From: an uncultured Gammaproteobacteria bacterium
Lineage (GTDB): Bacteria > Pseudomonadota > Gammaproteobacteria > GCA-002705445 > GCA-002716945
DNA: 64,000 nucleotides
NCBI GenBank assembly: GCA_902632305.1
Contig: CACPCG010000001.1
Location: 124,001 to 188,000, forward strand
Reading direction: 5' to 3'
In this document: one piece after another, positions 49,150 through 59,366 of the stretch
How the letters are laid out: each line of letters starts with the position of its first letter
Position numbering within the stretch: position 1 is the first letter of the stretch
Program-made: the position numbers and the translations under genes
Notes under the pieces: generated by a model
What the model was told of the DNA's origin: nothing
Seen by the model: the letters and a program-made list of their open reading frames with translations, nothing else
Databases searched by the model: none

Positions 49150-50562
49150 TTATAAACTGTAGTACATTTCAAACTCACAAGGATGCGTAGATTGTCTGAG
49201 TCTTTGAACATCTTCATATTTAAGACCAATATATGCATCAATCATTTTGTTCGTGAACACATCACCCTCTGTCAAGAAATCTCTATCCTTATCAAGAGCA
49301 TCAAGAGCAACATCTAGACCAGGAGCAACTGTTGGTAACATTTTTTCTTCATCGCCTGAGATATCAAATAAATCTTTGTCCATCGATGGGCCTGGATCAA
49401 TTTTATTCTTAATACCATCAAGTCCGGCCATCATCATTGCACTAAATACAAGATAGGGGTTAGCGGTTGAATCAGGAAATCTTACCTCAATTCTTCTAGC
49501 TTTATCACTCATAACGTATGGTATTCTAATTGCAGCCGATCTGTTCCTGGCTGAATAAGTCAGGATAACCGGAGCTTCAAACCCAGGTATCAATCTTTTA
49601 TAACTATTTGTAGAAGCGTTTGCAAATGCATTGAGTGCCCTTGCATGTTTAATTATACCTCCGATATACCACAGAGCTTCTTGTGATAGATTGCCATACT
49701 TATCACCAGCAAATATATTCTTACCGTCTTTCGATAATGACTGATGTATGTGCATCCCTGACCCATTATCTCCAACGACTGGTTTTGGCATAAATGTAGC
49801 TGTCTTACCGTATGCATGCGCTACGTTCATCACTACGTATTTATATTTTTGTACTTCGTCAGCTTTTTTGACAAGCGTGCTGAAGAGTGTCCCAATTTCA
49901 CATTGTCCAGCTGTGGCTACTTCGTGATGGTGCACTTCGCATTGAACCCCCATCTCTATTAATGTAGAGACCATGGCAGATCTGCAGTCTTGTAAGGCAT
50001 CTACTGGTGGAACAGGAAAATACCCTCCTTTAACAAGTGGTCTGTGTCCCATATTACCCTCATCATAGCTTTTGCCACTATTAAAGCATGCCTCTGTAGA
50101 ATCTATTGAGAAGAAACAGCTTCCGAGTTTATCTTCAAATTTAACATCATCAAAAACAAAAAATTCATTTTCAGGACCAAAGTATGCCGTATCCGCTATG
50201 CCACTATCCTGGAGATACTTTTCAGCTTTCTTTCCTATAGAACGAGGATCCTTCTCGTATGGCTTACCATCCTCAGGCTCAATTACATCGCACGAGATGG
50301 CTAATGTTGGTTCGTCATAAAATGGGTCCATAATAGCTGTTGTAGCATCAGGCATAAGAATCATGTCTGATTCATTAATGTCTTTCCAGGCTGCGATGGA
50401 TGAACCATCAAACATTTTACCTTCTTCAAAATCAGTCTTAATACCATCTTCTGAAGCAGTAACTGTCACATGTTGTTCTTTACCGCTAGTATTAGTAAAC
50501 CTATAGTCTATAAATTTAACTTCTTTCTCTTTTACAATTTTTAGTACGTCTTCTACACTCAT
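49150..50562 (-). CDS. glnA: Glutamine synthetase type I, adenylylation Tyr replaced by Phe
   Basis: GlnA condenses ammonia and glutamate to glutamine, the main ammonia-assimilation step. The 470-residue protein shows Phe-Asp-Gly-Ser-Ser-Ile, the Gly-Ser-Gly-Met-His ATP region, Asn-Arg-Ser-Ala-Ala-Ile-Arg-Ile-Pro, and the C-terminal His-Pro-x-Glu-Phe-Glu-Met-Tyr-Tyr-Ser. At the site of E. coli Tyr397 (Met-Asp-Lys-Asn-Leu-Tyr-Asp) it has Met-Asp-Lys-Asp-Leu-Phe-Asp, Phe399 (codon 49366-49368). It could not be adenylylated by GlnE at that residue. The glnA-ntrB-ntrC operon is preceded by a sigma-54 promoter. Confidence 0.97.
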   Translation of the reverse strand: MSVEDVLKIVKEKEVKFIDYRFTNTSGKEQHVTVTASEDGIKTDFEEGKMFDGSSIAAWKDINESDMILMPDATTAIMDPFYDEPTLAISCDVIEPEDGKPYEKDPRSIGKKAEKYLQDSGIADTAYFGPENEFFVFDDVKFEDKLGSCFFSIDSTEACFNSGKSYDEGNMGHRPLVKGGYFPVPPVDALQDCRSAMVSTLIEMGVQCEVHHHEVATAGQCEIGTLFSTLVKKADEVQKYKYVVMNVAHAYGKTATFMPKPVVGDNGSGMHIHQSLSKDGKNIFAGDKYGNLSQEALWYIGGIIKHARALNAFANASTNSYKRLIPGFEAPVILTYSARNRSAAIRIPYVMSDKARRIEVRFPDSTANPYLVFSAMMMAGLDGIKNKIDPGPSMDKDLFDISGDEEKMLPTVAPGLDVALDALDKDRDFLTEGDVFTNKMIDAYIGLKYEDVQRLRQSTHPCEFEMYYSL

Positions 50563-50600
50563 TTGAATTTACCTCATTTGTGTTGTTGCATACTTATACT

Positions 50601-50616
50601 TGCATAATTCATGCCA
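50601..50616 (-). promoter_or_regulatory. Sigma-54 promoter of glnA
   Basis: On the minus strand TGGCATGAATTATGCA matches TGGCACN5TTGCA with exact -24/-12 spacing (GG and GC 12 bases apart). It lies 38 bases upstream of the glnA ATG. NtrC, encoded in the same operon, would activate it. Confidence 0.85.
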
Positions 50617-50699
50617 ATTAATTTATCAGTCAATGCACTATGATTACACTAAATTACATAGATATGGCTCATAGTTCTAGTAACATGCATCATATTTGA

Positions 50700-50745
50700 G
50701 CATTTAGTGCACAATTATTGGTATTATGCACTAAAAAAATGCATA
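50700..50745. promoter_or_regulatory. Candidate NtrC enhancer sites upstream of glnA
   Basis: TGCACTAAAAAAATGCA at 50727-50743 matches the NtrC dyad TGCAC-N7-GTGCA with one mismatch. Further half-sites (AGTGCA at 50706) are near, and TGCAC occurs again at 50633. The good site is about 110-130 bases upstream of the sigma-54 promoter, like the E. coli glnAp2 enhancers. Confidence 0.68.
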
Positions 50746-50860
50746 TTACTACTAATTGTAAACTTATATGTTATCTGCTCAAAAGATATTGGATTAGGTG
50801 AAGAATGTTCACCAAAATACTATAATCACACTATAAATATAATAATTAAGGATTCATAAA

Positions 50861-52216
50861 TTGGCAGCAAAAAAAATGGATGAGCTTGTCTCGTTGTGTA
50901 AGCGAAGAGGCTTCATCTTTCAATCTAATGAAATATATGGTGGCCTTCAGGGGTCGTATGATTATGGGCCTCTTGGCGTTGAACTAAAAAATAATCTCAA
51001 AGCATCTTGGTGGTCTTGTATGGTTTACGAGCGAGACGATATAGAAGGTCTTGATTCATCAATATTAACACACCCAAATGTCCTAAAATTCTCAGGCCAC
51101 GAGGACACATTTACAGACCCTTTGATAGATTGTAAATCATGTAAATCTCGTTGGACAGCTGATGAAATTATAGACAACAAATGTCCAAAGTGTGGGTCTA
51201 AATCATTGACAGAGCCTAGACCTTTTAATCTTATGTTTAAGACTAGTCTTGGACCGATAGAAGATCTGGAGAATTATGCATACCTGAGGCCTGAGACAGC
51301 TCAGAATATATTTACTAATTTCAAGAATATACTTGATACGACATCTCATGAATTACCGTTTGGGATAGCACAGATTGGTAAAGCATTCAGAAATGAAATA
51401 ACTCCTAGGAATTTTATCTTTAGAGTAAGAGAATTTGAGCAGATGGAATTAGAATTCTTCGTGAATCCTGGTGATGATGAAGAGTGGCATAAAAAGTGGG
51501 TTGATATGAGGCTAAGTTGGTGGGAAAAACAAGGGCTCAATAATAACCTTAAAACTCTAGAGGTCCCAAAAGATGAATTATCCCACTACTCAAAAGCTAC
51601 GACTGACATTATGTATAAGTTCCCTCACGGCGAAGAAGAACTTGAGGGTATAGCAAACCGTACAGATTTCGATCTTGGTTCTCATACTAAAAATCAAGCG
51701 GAATTAAATATAGATTCTGAAGTCTTAGAGAACAATGCTTCTAGTGCTAAGTTGGCCATTAAATCTTCAGTATCTAATAAATGGATTGTTCCATATGTGA
51801 TTGAACCTTCTGCTGGTGTTGACAGGGGTGTATTGGCGATACTTACTGAGGCGTATACTAATGAACAAATTGATAATAAGACAAGTCGAATCGTTTTAAA
51901 ATTATCAAAACATCTAGCTCCTATCAAAGTAGCTATAATTCCTCTTAAAAAAAATAACTCTGACATAGTAGAGAAATCCAAAGAAATCAAAATGTCATTA
52001 CAATCATCCAATTTTGGGAGAGTAATTTTAGAAAACACAGGTAATATAGGAAAGAGCTATCGTAAACATGATGAGATTGGAACACCTATTTGCATAACTA
52101 TAGATTTTGATACTTTAGAAAAAAATACTGTAACCCTAAGAGATAGAGATACAATGAAACAAGAAAAAGTTAACGTAGATGATTTAGAGCTACGTCTTAG
52201 AGATATTTTTAAATGA
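50861..52216 (+). CDS. glyQS: Glycyl-tRNA synthetase, single-chain (alpha2 dimer) type
   Basis: This class II enzyme charges tRNA-Gly. The 451-residue protein has the eukaryote/archaea/Firmicutes form: [14 protein letters not shown], a Cys-x2-Cys...Cys-x2-Cys zinc insert (~residues 90-115), Arg-Pro-Glu-Thr-Ala-Gln, Phe-Arg-Asn-Glu-Ile-Thr-Pro-Arg and a C-terminal anticodon domain. Most gammaproteobacteria instead use alpha2beta2 glyQ-glyS. Start TTG 50861 is preferred (AAGG 9 bases before); ATG 50876 is an alternative. gmhB overlaps its stop. Confidence 0.93.
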   Translation: MAAKKMDELVSLCKRRGFIFQSNEIYGGLQGSYDYGPLGVELKNNLKASWWSCMVYERDDIEGLDSSILTHPNVLKFSGHEDTFTDPLIDCKSCKSRWTADEIIDNKCPKCGSKSLTEPRPFNLMFKTSLGPIEDLENYAYLRPETAQNIFTNFKNILDTTSHELPFGIAQIGKAFRNEITPRNFIFRVREFEQMELEFFVNPGDDEEWHKKWVDMRLSWWEKQGLNNNLKTLEVPKDELSHYSKATTDIMYKFPHGEEELEGIANRTDFDLGSHTKNQAELNIDSEVLENNASSAKLAIKSSVSNKWIVPYVIEPSAGVDRGVLAILTEAYTNEQIDNKTSRIVLKLSKHLAPIKVAIIPLKKNNSDIVEKSKEIKMSLQSSNFGRVILENTGNIGKSYRKHDEIGTPICITIDFDTLEKNTVTLRDRDTMKQEKVNVDDLELRLRDIFK

Positions 52217-52752
52217 TAAATAAGTTTATCATCTTAGATAGAGATGGTGTGATTAATTATGAATCATCTGAATATATAAAAAAACCACATGAGTGGAATC
52301 CCATACCTGGCAGTTTAGATGCAATTAAAACCCTTAGTGATAATGGATTTAATGTAATTGTCATAACAAATCAGTCAGGATTAAATAGAGGTATTATTTC
52401 ATACCATGACTTTGTGGCTATCAATTTAAAGATGCTAGATATGGTAGATAAACATGGCGGTCATATCCATTCAGTACTCTATTGCCCCCATACTCCTGAT
52501 GAGCCATCTGTAACTCGTAAACCTTTAAGCGGCATGTTTACTCAAGCAGCAGAGAGATATGGGTTTAATTTAAGGAAAACATTTTCTATTGGTGACTCAC
52601 CAAGAGATATAGAGGCATCAAAATCTAGTAAGTGTATCCCTATTGCTGTAAGAACTGGAAACGGTCATTTAATTGAGAGAGATAATAAACACAGGGTGAA
52701 AGTTTTTGATGATTTAAAATCGTCAGTTGATTATGTTTTAAAAAATATCTAG
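52213..52752 (+). CDS. gmhB: D-glycero-beta-D-manno-heptose 1,7-bisphosphate 7-phosphatase
   Basis: GmhB acts in ADP-heptose synthesis for the lipopolysaccharide core. The 179-residue HAD-IIIA phosphatase has Leu-Asp-Arg-Asp-Gly-Val-Ile-Asn-Tyr (nucleophile Asp) and Val-Ile-Thr-Asn-Gln-Ser-Gly. The Cys-Pro-His zinc-site part and Ile-Gly-Asp-Ser-Pro-Arg-Asp are also present. It overlaps glyQS by 4 bases, the same neighbour that follows glyQ-glyS in pseudomonads. Confidence 0.9.
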   Translation: MINKFIILDRDGVINYESSEYIKKPHEWNPIPGSLDAIKTLSDNGFNVIVITNQSGLNRGIISYHDFVAINLKMLDMVDKHGGHIHSVLYCPHTPDEPSVTRKPLSGMFTQAAERYGFNLRKTFSIGDSPRDIEASKSSKCIPIAVRTGNGHLIERDNKHRVKVFDDLKSSVDYVLKNI

Positions 52753-53777
52753 GGAGATGGATTTGGATATTGCTGATGTACTTTCTCAATTTCTTTAATC
52801 ACTTCCTCCTTCATGTCAAAATCAATACTCTTGATATTTTCTTTAAGTTGCTCCATTTTTGTTGCACCAATAATATTTGAAGTCACAAAAGGTCGTGAGT
52901 TAACAAATGATAAAGCAAGCTGAGTTGGAGTCATAGAAAATTTCTTAGCAATATCAACATATGATTTTACTGCTTTTGTTGAAATTTCATTACTATACCT
53001 TGTGAACCAGTCACCATATAAATCAAGCCTTGAGTCCTGTGGTGTTTTGGTGATGTATTTGCCAGTTAATACACCAAAACCAAGTGGAGAGTATGCCAGC
53101 AAACCAACTTTCTCGTGTTGTGTTATTTCTGCTAAACCGACTTCATAGATTCGATTCAATAGTGAATATGGATTTTGTATAGAAACAACTTTGCTGAGGC
53201 TATATCTTTCTGACAGTTTCAGATACTGATTTAACCCCCATGGCGTCTCGTTAGATATGCCTACATATCTTACTTTTCCATCCTGAACAAGTCTATCCAT
53301 CGCTTTATAAGTCTCTTCAATTTCTACACCCATATCGTCAGAGTATTCATATCCTAGCCGTCCAAAAAAATTACTCTTCCTTTCTGGCCAATGCACTTGG
53401 TAAAGATCTATGTAATCTGTTTTAAGTCTCTTGAGAGATGACTCAGCAGCTTCAAGTATCTGTTTGTGATTTAGCCTTGAGCCACCTCTGACGTAATCCA
53501 TCCCAGGCCCAGCAACTTTTGTAGCAAGAATACAATCTTCTCTTTTATTATATTTTTTAAACCAGCTTCCGATTATCTCTTCCGTTTTCCCACACGTCTC
53601 TTCTTTTGGAGGAATCGCATACATCTCAGCAGTGTCTATAAAATTCACACCATTGTCGAAACTATAATTCAGTTGTTCGTGTGCTTCGGCTTCAGAGTTT
53701 TGCTCACCGTATGACATAGTCCCAAGACAGATAACACTCACATCGATATCAGTATCACCAAGTTTTCTATACTTCAT
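52749..53777 (-). CDS. Aldo/keto reductase, Tas-like
   Basis: A 342-residue TIM-barrel NAD(P)H-dependent reductase. The catalytic tetrad is visible: Asp in Phe-Ile-Asp-Thr-Ala-Glu-Met-Tyr (with the Tyr), Lys in Ala-Thr-Lys-Val-Ala-Gly-Pro, and His in Tyr-Gln-Val-His-Trp-Pro. The Arg-Lys-Leu-Gly start, an extended loop near Pro-Pro-Lys-Glu-Glu-Thr-Cys-Gly-Lys-Thr-Glu and the length resemble Tas/YghZ. Convergent with gmhB (4-base overlap). Substrate unknown. Confidence 0.87.
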   Translation of the reverse strand: MKYRKLGDTDIDVSVICLGTMSYGEQNSEAEAHEQLNYSFDNGVNFIDTAEMYAIPPKEETCGKTEEIIGSWFKKYNKREDCILATKVAGPGMDYVRGGSRLNHKQILEAAESSLKRLKTDYIDLYQVHWPERKSNFFGRLGYEYSDDMGVEIEETYKAMDRLVQDGKVRYVGISNETPWGLNQYLKLSERYSLSKVVSIQNPYSLLNRIYEVGLAEITQHEKVGLLAYSPLGFGVLTGKYITKTPQDSRLDLYGDWFTRYSNEISTKAVKSYVDIAKKFSMTPTQLALSFVNSRPFVTSNIIGATKMEQLKENIKSIDFDMKEEVIKEIEKVHQQYPNPSP

Positions 53778-53844
53778 TTAACCCCCCAATTTATTACTAT
53801 ATTATGATATAATTATAAATCATATTTTACTTTAATAAATAGAG

Positions 53845-55263
53845 GTGCTAATAATTAATTTTCTAATTCACATTAGAACAATAATTTTTAACTTTAATAA
53901 CTGGTTACCAGAAGTTATTACAAGTAAAAATTATCTTACAAGGGATGTCATAGCAGGAGCTACAATTGCAATGATAATTATTCCCCAGTCAATGGCTTAT
54001 GCTACTCTTGCAGATGTAGAACCAGTTTATGGACTTTACGCAGCTTTGTTACCAGTAGCTATAGCATCACTTTTCGGTTCTTCAAGATATTTGGCAACTG
54101 GCCCAGTTGCTATGGTATGTTTGTTAACTGCTGTTGCAGCGGAATCACTGACTGGAGGTAATAGAGAATTTTACATAGTCTACGCTGTAATATTAGCTTT
54201 CAGTGTGGGTGCTTTTCAAATACTGCTTTCTATAACCAAAACTGGTAAAGTTTTTGATAAGATACCTGAGCATGTACTTTTAGGATTTACCTCAGCAGCT
54301 GCTTTGATAATTTCATTTTCTCAGCTTAGTAAAGTTTTTGGTTTACCTAGAGTTGGGCTTGAAGACGTATTTAATTATGATATTTTTTTACAGTCTAATC
54401 CAATAAATTCTGAGTCTATCTTTATATCCTTTTTAATACTTACTTTGATGTATGTTATAAAATATAGATTCACTAAATATTTAACTTTTAGTAACCTCGC
54501 TGTCTTTTTTGCAGTAGTAGTCTCAATTTCTTTCGTAAATTTATTTACCTATTCAGGACCAATAGTAGGATTCATCCCAGAGGGTCTACCGAAAATTTCA
54601 CTACCTGATTTTGATGTTTTCTCCAGCTCTATTCCAATGTTAATAATTCACACTCTTATAATCGCATTTGTTGGATTCATGGAAGCCATTGCGATAGCTA
54701 AACAACTTCATGTAAAAAAGCCTCCAAAAGATTCAAAAGGTGTAGAATTGTATAAGAACCCAACACCGGTTGATTCTAATCAAGAATTATTTGGTCAGGG
54801 TTTGTCAAATATGACTTCGAGTATTTCTGGAAGTTTCCCTGTCTCTGGTTCTTTCTCTCGTTCTGCTGTTAATGAGGCTAGTGGTGCATACAGTGGTTTA
54901 TCATCGGTGATCACCATGATTATTGTGGGATTAACCTTACTTTATGCAACACCGCTTTTATATAATTTGCCTCAAGCAACTTTGGGAATAATTGTCATAT
55001 TCGCTGTGGTCCCACTAGTTAGAATAAAAGAGATGCGAGAACTTCTGAAAAATGATAAAAGATCTGGTTTTGTGAGTGTGCTTACTTTTTTAAGTACAAT
55101 AATATTCCCGCTTGTATCTATAGAAATATTTGAAGGCGTTCACACACATATTTGGACCGGAATTATTTTTGGCTTTCTTCTTCATTTATTTGTTTCAAGT
55201 GATGGTACAGACGACGACAGAAGTTTAGGTGAAGAACATAATAATGAAAACCAAGTGAGATAG
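53845..55263 (+). CDS. SulP-family anion transporter lacking a STAS domain
   Basis: A 472-residue multi-pass membrane protein of the SLC26/SulP family, which carries sulfate, bicarbonate or dicarboxylates. The signatures Pro-Gln-Ser-Met-Ala-Tyr-Ala and Ser-Ser-Arg-Tyr-Leu-Ala-Thr-Gly-Pro-Val-Ala are clear, along with Ser-Phe-Pro-Val-Ser-Gly-Ser-Phe-Ser-Arg-Ser-Ala. It ends after the last membrane segment with a short acidic tail and has no STAS domain. GTG 53845 is the first usable start. The substrate cannot be told. Confidence 0.9.
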   Translation: MLIINFLIHIRTIIFNFNNWLPEVITSKNYLTRDVIAGATIAMIIIPQSMAYATLADVEPVYGLYAALLPVAIASLFGSSRYLATGPVAMVCLLTAVAAESLTGGNREFYIVYAVILAFSVGAFQILLSITKTGKVFDKIPEHVLLGFTSAAALIISFSQLSKVFGLPRVGLEDVFNYDIFLQSNPINSESIFISFLILTLMYVIKYRFTKYLTFSNLAVFFAVVVSISFVNLFTYSGPIVGFIPEGLPKISLPDFDVFSSSIPMLIIHTLIIAFVGFMEAIAIAKQLHVKKPPKDSKGVELYKNPTPVDSNQELFGQGLSNMTSSISGSFPVSGSFSRSAVNEASGAYSGLSSVITMIIVGLTLLYATPLLYNLPQATLGIIVIFAVVPLVRIKEMRELLKNDKRSGFVSVLTFLSTIIFPLVSIEIFEGVHTHIWTGIIFGFLLHLFVSSDGTDDDRSLGEEHNNENQVR

Positions 55264-55266
55264 ATT

Positions 55267-55872
55267 CTAGAGATTAAAAATCAAATCAAGAATTATCCTT
55301 TTTTTAGACAATGCTTTTTCTTCAAATTTAGTAATTGGTCTAGCACCTCTGTTAGGTGAAAACTTTAATTCGATTTTAAAATTTTTTTCAATTTGAGTTT
55401 TTATATATAATCCATAATTAATATGATCTGTAGAAATATGAATAATATTTTTTTCTTTGGTTTTCTCTTTTAATAGATTTAAAAAATACTCATTTATTAT
55501 TCTTCTTTTGTGATGTTTCTTTTTTGGCCATGGGTCAGGAAAAAAAATATTAATTTTATTGAAAAATCTGTCTGGAAAAAACTCTAAAATTTCAACAGCA
55601 TCACCTTTGAATATATGAACGTTAGGTATTTTATTCTTATCAATATAATCTTTGATTTTTTTTATACCGATACTATATGAATCAATAGCAAAAATGTTTT
55701 TCTCTGTCTTTTGACAAAAATATTTTATCGATTCCCCGTTACCAAATCCTATATCCAGTAAGTTTTCCTCATCCTTGTTGTATTTGTTAAGGTCTAAGTT
55801 ATTTTCATAACAATCTAATGATTTCACTCTTCCCCTGTGATTTGAGTAGAATTTTGGTTTTTCAATTATCAT
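55267..55872 (-). CDS. trmB: tRNA (guanine-N7)-methyltransferase
   Basis: TrmB makes m7G46 in tRNA. The 201-residue protein from ATG 55872 has the SAM motif [10 protein letters not shown] and the signature [15 protein letters not shown]. I chose 55872 because the upstream part of the frame overlaps thiG. This start overlaps the thiG stop by 11 bases. The C-terminal Lys-Phe-Glu-x-Lys motif is seen. Confidence 0.93.
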   Translation of the reverse strand: MIIEKPKFYSNHRGRVKSLDCYENNLDLNKYNKDEENLLDIGFGNGESIKYFCQKTEKNIFAIDSYSIGIKKIKDYIDKNKIPNVHIFKGDAVEILEFFPDRFFNKINIFFPDPWPKKKHHKRRIINEYFLNLLKEKTKEKNIIHISTDHINYGLYIKTQIEKNFKIELKFSPNRGARPITKFEEKALSKKRIILDLIFNL

Positions 55873-56647
55873 TAAAGATATCGCCTTCGCTGGGTGATGA
55901 CGCTGATGCATATTTTTTTTTCGGAATACGCCCTGCTTGATACGCATCGAATCCGGACTCAACAGCTTTTTTCATTGCACGCGCCATCATTATAGGATCA
56001 CCAGCACATGCAATTGCAGTATTTATCAACACTCCATCACAACCCATTTCCATAACAATTGATGCATCTGATGCTGTGCCGACACCTGCGTCTACAATAA
56101 TTGGTGTAGTTGCATTCTCAACAATAGATAAAATATTGTATCTATTTTGAATTCCAAGACCGCTACCTATAGGTGCAGCAAGAGGCATTACTGACATGCA
56201 TCCAACATTCTCTAGCTCTTTTGCAACCAATGGGTCATCAGTTGTATAGACCATAACTTTAAAACCATCCTTGCAGAGAATTTTTGCCGCTTTGAGCGTT
56301 TCTGTTACATTTGGATAAAGCGTTTTTTCATCACCTAACACCTCTAATTTGACAAGCTTTTCCCCGTTTAAAACTTCGGCTGATAGATGACAAGCTCGGA
56401 TGGCATCCTCAGCGTTAAAGCATCCCGCAGTGTTGGGGAGTATCGTGTATTTTTTTGGATCAATGAAATCTAATAAATTCTGATCTTTCTTATTTTGACC
56501 TAAATTTATCCTTCTGATGGCGACAGTTATCATTTCAGCACCACTAGCTTCCAATGCTAATTTTGTTTGAGCAAAATCTTTATATTTCCCAGTCCCTATT
56601 ATCAGCCTGGATTTATACTCTTTGTCATTTAATATCAATTTTTTCAA
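55862..56647 (-). CDS. thiG: Thiazole synthase
   Basis: ThiG builds the thiazole of thiamine from DXP, dehydroglycine and the ThiS thiocarboxylate. The protein (~261 residues) has Ile-Ile-Gly-Thr-Gly-Lys-Tyr near the start, Leu-Pro-Asn-Thr-Ala-Gly-Cys, [10 protein letters not shown], and a Leu-Ile-Asn-Thr-Ala-Ile-Ala end. TTG 56647 is chosen as GGAGGG, inside the thiS 3' end, precedes it closely. The frame is open to 56689 inside thiS. Confidence 0.94.
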   Translation of the reverse strand: MKKLILNDKEYKSRLIIGTGKYKDFAQTKLALEASGAEMITVAIRRINLGQNKKDQNLLDFIDPKKYTILPNTAGCFNAEDAIRACHLSAEVLNGEKLVKLEVLGDEKTLYPNVTETLKAAKILCKDGFKVMVYTTDDPLVAKELENVGCMSVMPLAAPIGSGLGIQNRYNILSIVENATTPIIVDAGVGTASDASIVMEMGCDGVLINTAIACAGDPIMMARAMKKAVESGFDAYQAGRIPKKKYASASSPSEGDIFNDN

Positions 56648-56648
56648 A

Positions 56649-56849
56649 TCACCCTCCGCCGACAGCTTGAATAATTTCAACGGAATCATTCTCTCTCACT
56701 ATATGAGAATCATAGTCAGATTTCGGGATTATATTTAAATTAATCTCTACAGCAATAAATTTTTTCTCAATCTCAAGCTTTTCAAGCATTTTACTTACGG
56801 TTATATTATCGGGTAAGGATATTAGTTCTTTGTTGATTGAGATTCTCAT
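56649..56849 (-). CDS. thiS: Sulfur carrier protein ThiS
   Basis: A 66-residue ubiquitin-fold protein ending Ala-Val-Gly-Gly-Gly, the Gly-Gly tail that is thiocarboxylated as the sulfur donor for ThiG. ATG 56849 (Met-Arg-Ile-Ser-Ile-Asn) is preferred over one at 56870. The stop abuts the thiG start. No TPP riboswitch is seen in the short gap before it. The thiS-thiG-trmB genes form one operon. Confidence 0.9.
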   Translation of the reverse strand: MRISINKELISLPDNITVSKMLEKLEIEKKFIAVEINLNIIPKSDYDSHIVRENDSVEIIQAVGGG

Positions 56850-56876
56850 AAAACTATTATATCTTACCATTTTAAT

Positions 56877-57746
56877 ATGGATATAATTTCTAAATTAAAT
56901 ATATTTACCAAAGAATTTAATCTTTATGCTAAAAAGTTGATGAGCAGCTACGAGATTCCATCAACTCTATATAAGTCCATGACGTACGGATTGATGAATG
57001 GCGGGAAAAGAATCCGACCTTTTGTAATAAGTGAATTTTCTAAATTACTAAAAATTCCAAAAAAAAATTATATGCGCCTAGCTATAGCTACTGAGCTTGT
57101 CCACTCCTATTCTTTAATTCATGATGACCTTCCATCAATGGATGATGATGATTACAGACGTGGTAAATTGACAACCCACAGAAAATTTGGCGAAGGCATA
57201 GCTATTCTTGCTGGTAATAGTCTTCTTACTCTGGCTTTTCAGATTTTATCTGAGCATAAAACTCACAAAACAGCGGCTGTAAGATTAGAATTAATTAATG
57301 AACTATCCAAACTCACTGGTTATTGTGGATTAGCTGGTGGGCAAGCTGATGATTTACTTGTTATCGGCAAATCTAAGAAATTATCAAAAAAACAAATTTT
57401 GCATATCCACGAAGGTAAAACCGCGAAGTTGTTTGAATATTGCTTTTTATCCACATTAATTTTGAATCAATCAAATAATTCTAGTAGTATAGAGGAAATA
57501 AGGAAATTTGGCCGAAATTTTGGAATGATTTTCCAAGCAACAGATGACTTGCTGGACTACAATGGAAGCAAGTCTAATATGCAAAGTTTAGATGGACCTA
57601 ACATACTACAACACATGTCGTGCGAAGATGTTAGAAGTTACTGCAAAAGACTTGCGGATGAAAGTACAAAAAATTCATCCTATTTTTCAAGCAGTAACAA
57701 TAGTATAAATAGACTTATTTATGGTTTAATAAACCGCAAAACTTAA
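56877..57746 (+). CDS. ispA: Farnesyl diphosphate synthase (polyprenyl synthetase family)
   Basis: A 289-residue trans-prenyltransferase with first Asp-rich motif His-Asp-Asp-Leu-Pro-Ser-Met-Asp-Asp-Asp-Asp (residues ~83-93) and second Phe-Gln-Ala-Thr-Asp-Asp-Leu-Leu-Asp-Tyr. The residues before the first motif (His-Ser-Tyr-Ser-Leu-Ile) are close to E. coli IspA (His-Ala-Tyr-Ser-Leu-Ile), not CrtE, so C15 product is inferred. That leaves the geranylgeranyl-PP source for crtB unaccounted for in this window. Confidence 0.88.
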   Translation: MDIISKLNIFTKEFNLYAKKLMSSYEIPSTLYKSMTYGLMNGGKRIRPFVISEFSKLLKIPKKNYMRLAIATELVHSYSLIHDDLPSMDDDDYRRGKLTTHRKFGEGIAILAGNSLLTLAFQILSEHKTHKTAAVRLELINELSKLTGYCGLAGGQADDLLVIGKSKKLSKKQILHIHEGKTAKLFEYCFLSTLILNQSNNSSSIEEIRKFGRNFGMIFQATDDLLDYNGSKSNMQSLDGPNILQHMSCEDVRSYCKRLADESTKNSSYFSSSNNSINRLIYGLINRKT

Positions 57747-57818
57747 ATAGTTGTAAAAGGTTTGAATTAATTTAGTAATAAAAATCGTAATAATCATATA
57801 GCTACTTTAACGGAGATT

Positions 57819-59366
57819 GTGTTGATAATAGGAATAGTCAAAGAGAGTAAAGAGAAAGAAAATAGAGTTGCAGTAACTCCAGATGTTGTACAACGAATAA
57901 AAAAATTAGGTTATCAAGTACAGATTGAGACAAATGCTGGTATAGCATCTAATTTTATTGATACCGATTATGTGGAATCTGGCGCTGAAGTTTTAAAATC
58001 TGCTAAGCAAATTTGGGAAACATCAGATATTGTTCTGAAAATAAATGCGCCATCAATTGACAATCCAAGTGAAATAAACTTATTAAAGAATAATCAAACA
58101 TTGATATCTTTTTTCGGTGCTGCGACTAACCAAGATAGATTAAGTAAATCAGCAAAAGATAAAGTCAACATTTTAGCTATGGATTCAGTTCCTAGAATTT
58201 CTCGAGCTCAAAAAATGGATGCATTAAGTTCGATGGCAAATGTAGCTGGTTCACGAGCTGTTATAGAGGCATCACATAATTTTGGGAGGTTTTTCGGTGG
58301 GCAGATTACCGCAGCAGGTAAAATACCTCCAGCTAAAGTTTTAATTATTGGTGCCGGTGTTGCCGGCTTATCTGCAATTGGGACTGCAGTAAGCTTAGGC
58401 GCAATAGTAAAAGCTTTTGACACAAGGCCTGAGGTGAAAGAGCAGGTTGAAAGTTTAAACGCAGATTTTCTGACCGTTGAGATTGAAGAAGATGGCTCTG
58501 GTTCAGGAGGTTATGCAAAAGTAATGAGTGATGAATATATTAAAGCCGAATTAGAACTTTTTGCTAATCAATGCAAAGAAGTGGATATCATAATCACTAC
58601 CGCTCTAATACCCGGTAAACCAGCGCCCAAACTTATCACCAGTGATATGATTTCCTCAATGAAACCAGGAAGTGTTATTGTTGATTTGGCAGCGAGTCAG
58701 GGTGGTAATTGCGAGGGTACCATTAAAGACGATATCGCAGAACTGAGCGGTGTCAAAATAATTGGATATACGGATTTGCCCTCAAGACTACCAGCGCAAT
58801 CCAGTCAGCTATATGCAACTAATTTATTTCACGTTCTTTCTGATCTCACACCTAACAAAGATGGTCAGATAAATATTAATATGGATGATGATGTATTAAG
58901 AGGTATGACTGTAATCAAAGATGGAACAGTTACGTTCCCACCTCCACCAATTGAAGTATCCGCATCACCTAAAGTAAAAGAAGTTGCAAAACCAATCGAA
59001 TCTATCAAAACGAAAAAAACAGAGGAGAATAAATTTCCTTTTGTTGGACTCACTATTGCTCTTGTTTTGCTAGCAGCACTTGGTAGTGTAGCTCCAACTT
59101 CATTTATGAATCACTTCACTGTTTTCGTATTGTCTTGTTTTGTTGGTTACATGGTTGTTTGGAATGTCACCGCTTCACTTCACACACCTTTGATGTCTGT
59201 CACTAATGCTGTGAGCAGTATCATAATAATTGGTGCACTTACGCAAATATCGTCTGATGATTTAATTTCTGTAATTCTTGCATCCACAGCTATATTGATC
59301 GCTAGTATTAATATATTTGGTGGTTTCGCTGTTACAAGAAGAATGTTGGAGATGTTTAAAAAATGA
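57819..59366 (+). CDS. pntA: NAD(P) transhydrogenase subunit alpha
   Basis: PntA with PntB drives NADPH formation from NADH using proton motive force. The 515-residue protein has an N-terminal NAD-binding domain (Gly-Ile-Val-Lys-Glu-Ser; [10 protein letters not shown]) and ~4 C-terminal membrane helices, as in the E. coli-type long form. GTG 57819 or TTG 57822 is the start, CGGAG lying 3-6 bases before. It overlaps pntB by 4 bases. Confidence 0.95.
   Translation: MLIIGIVKESKEKENRVAVTPDVVQRIKKLGYQVQIETNAGIASNFIDTDYVESGAEVLKSAKQIWETSDIVLKINAPSIDNPSEINLLKNNQTLISFFGAATNQDRLSKSAKDKVNILAMDSVPRISRAQKMDALSSMANVAGSRAVIEASHNFGRFFGGQITAAGKIPPAKVLIIGAGVAGLSAIGTAVSLGAIVKAFDTRPEVKEQVESLNADFLTVEIEEDGSGSGGYAKVMSDEYIKAELELFANQCKEVDIIITTALIPGKPAPKLITSDMISSMKPGSVIVDLAASQGGNCEGTIKDDIAELSGVKIIGYTDLPSRLPAQSSQLYATNLFHVLSDLTPNKDGQININMDDDVLRGMTVIKDGTVTFPPPPIEVSASPKVKEVAKPIESIKTKKTEENKFPFVGLTIALVLLAALGSVAPTSFMNHFTVFVLSCFVGYMVVWNVTASLHTPLMSVTNAVSSIIIIGALTQISSDDLISVILASTAILIASINIFGGFAVTRRMLEMFKK

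Noticed and set aside
56877-57746. crtE (geranylgeranyl-PP synthase)
   Set aside because: The residues before the first Asp-rich motif match IspA-type C15 enzymes, and the gene is far from the pigment operon.
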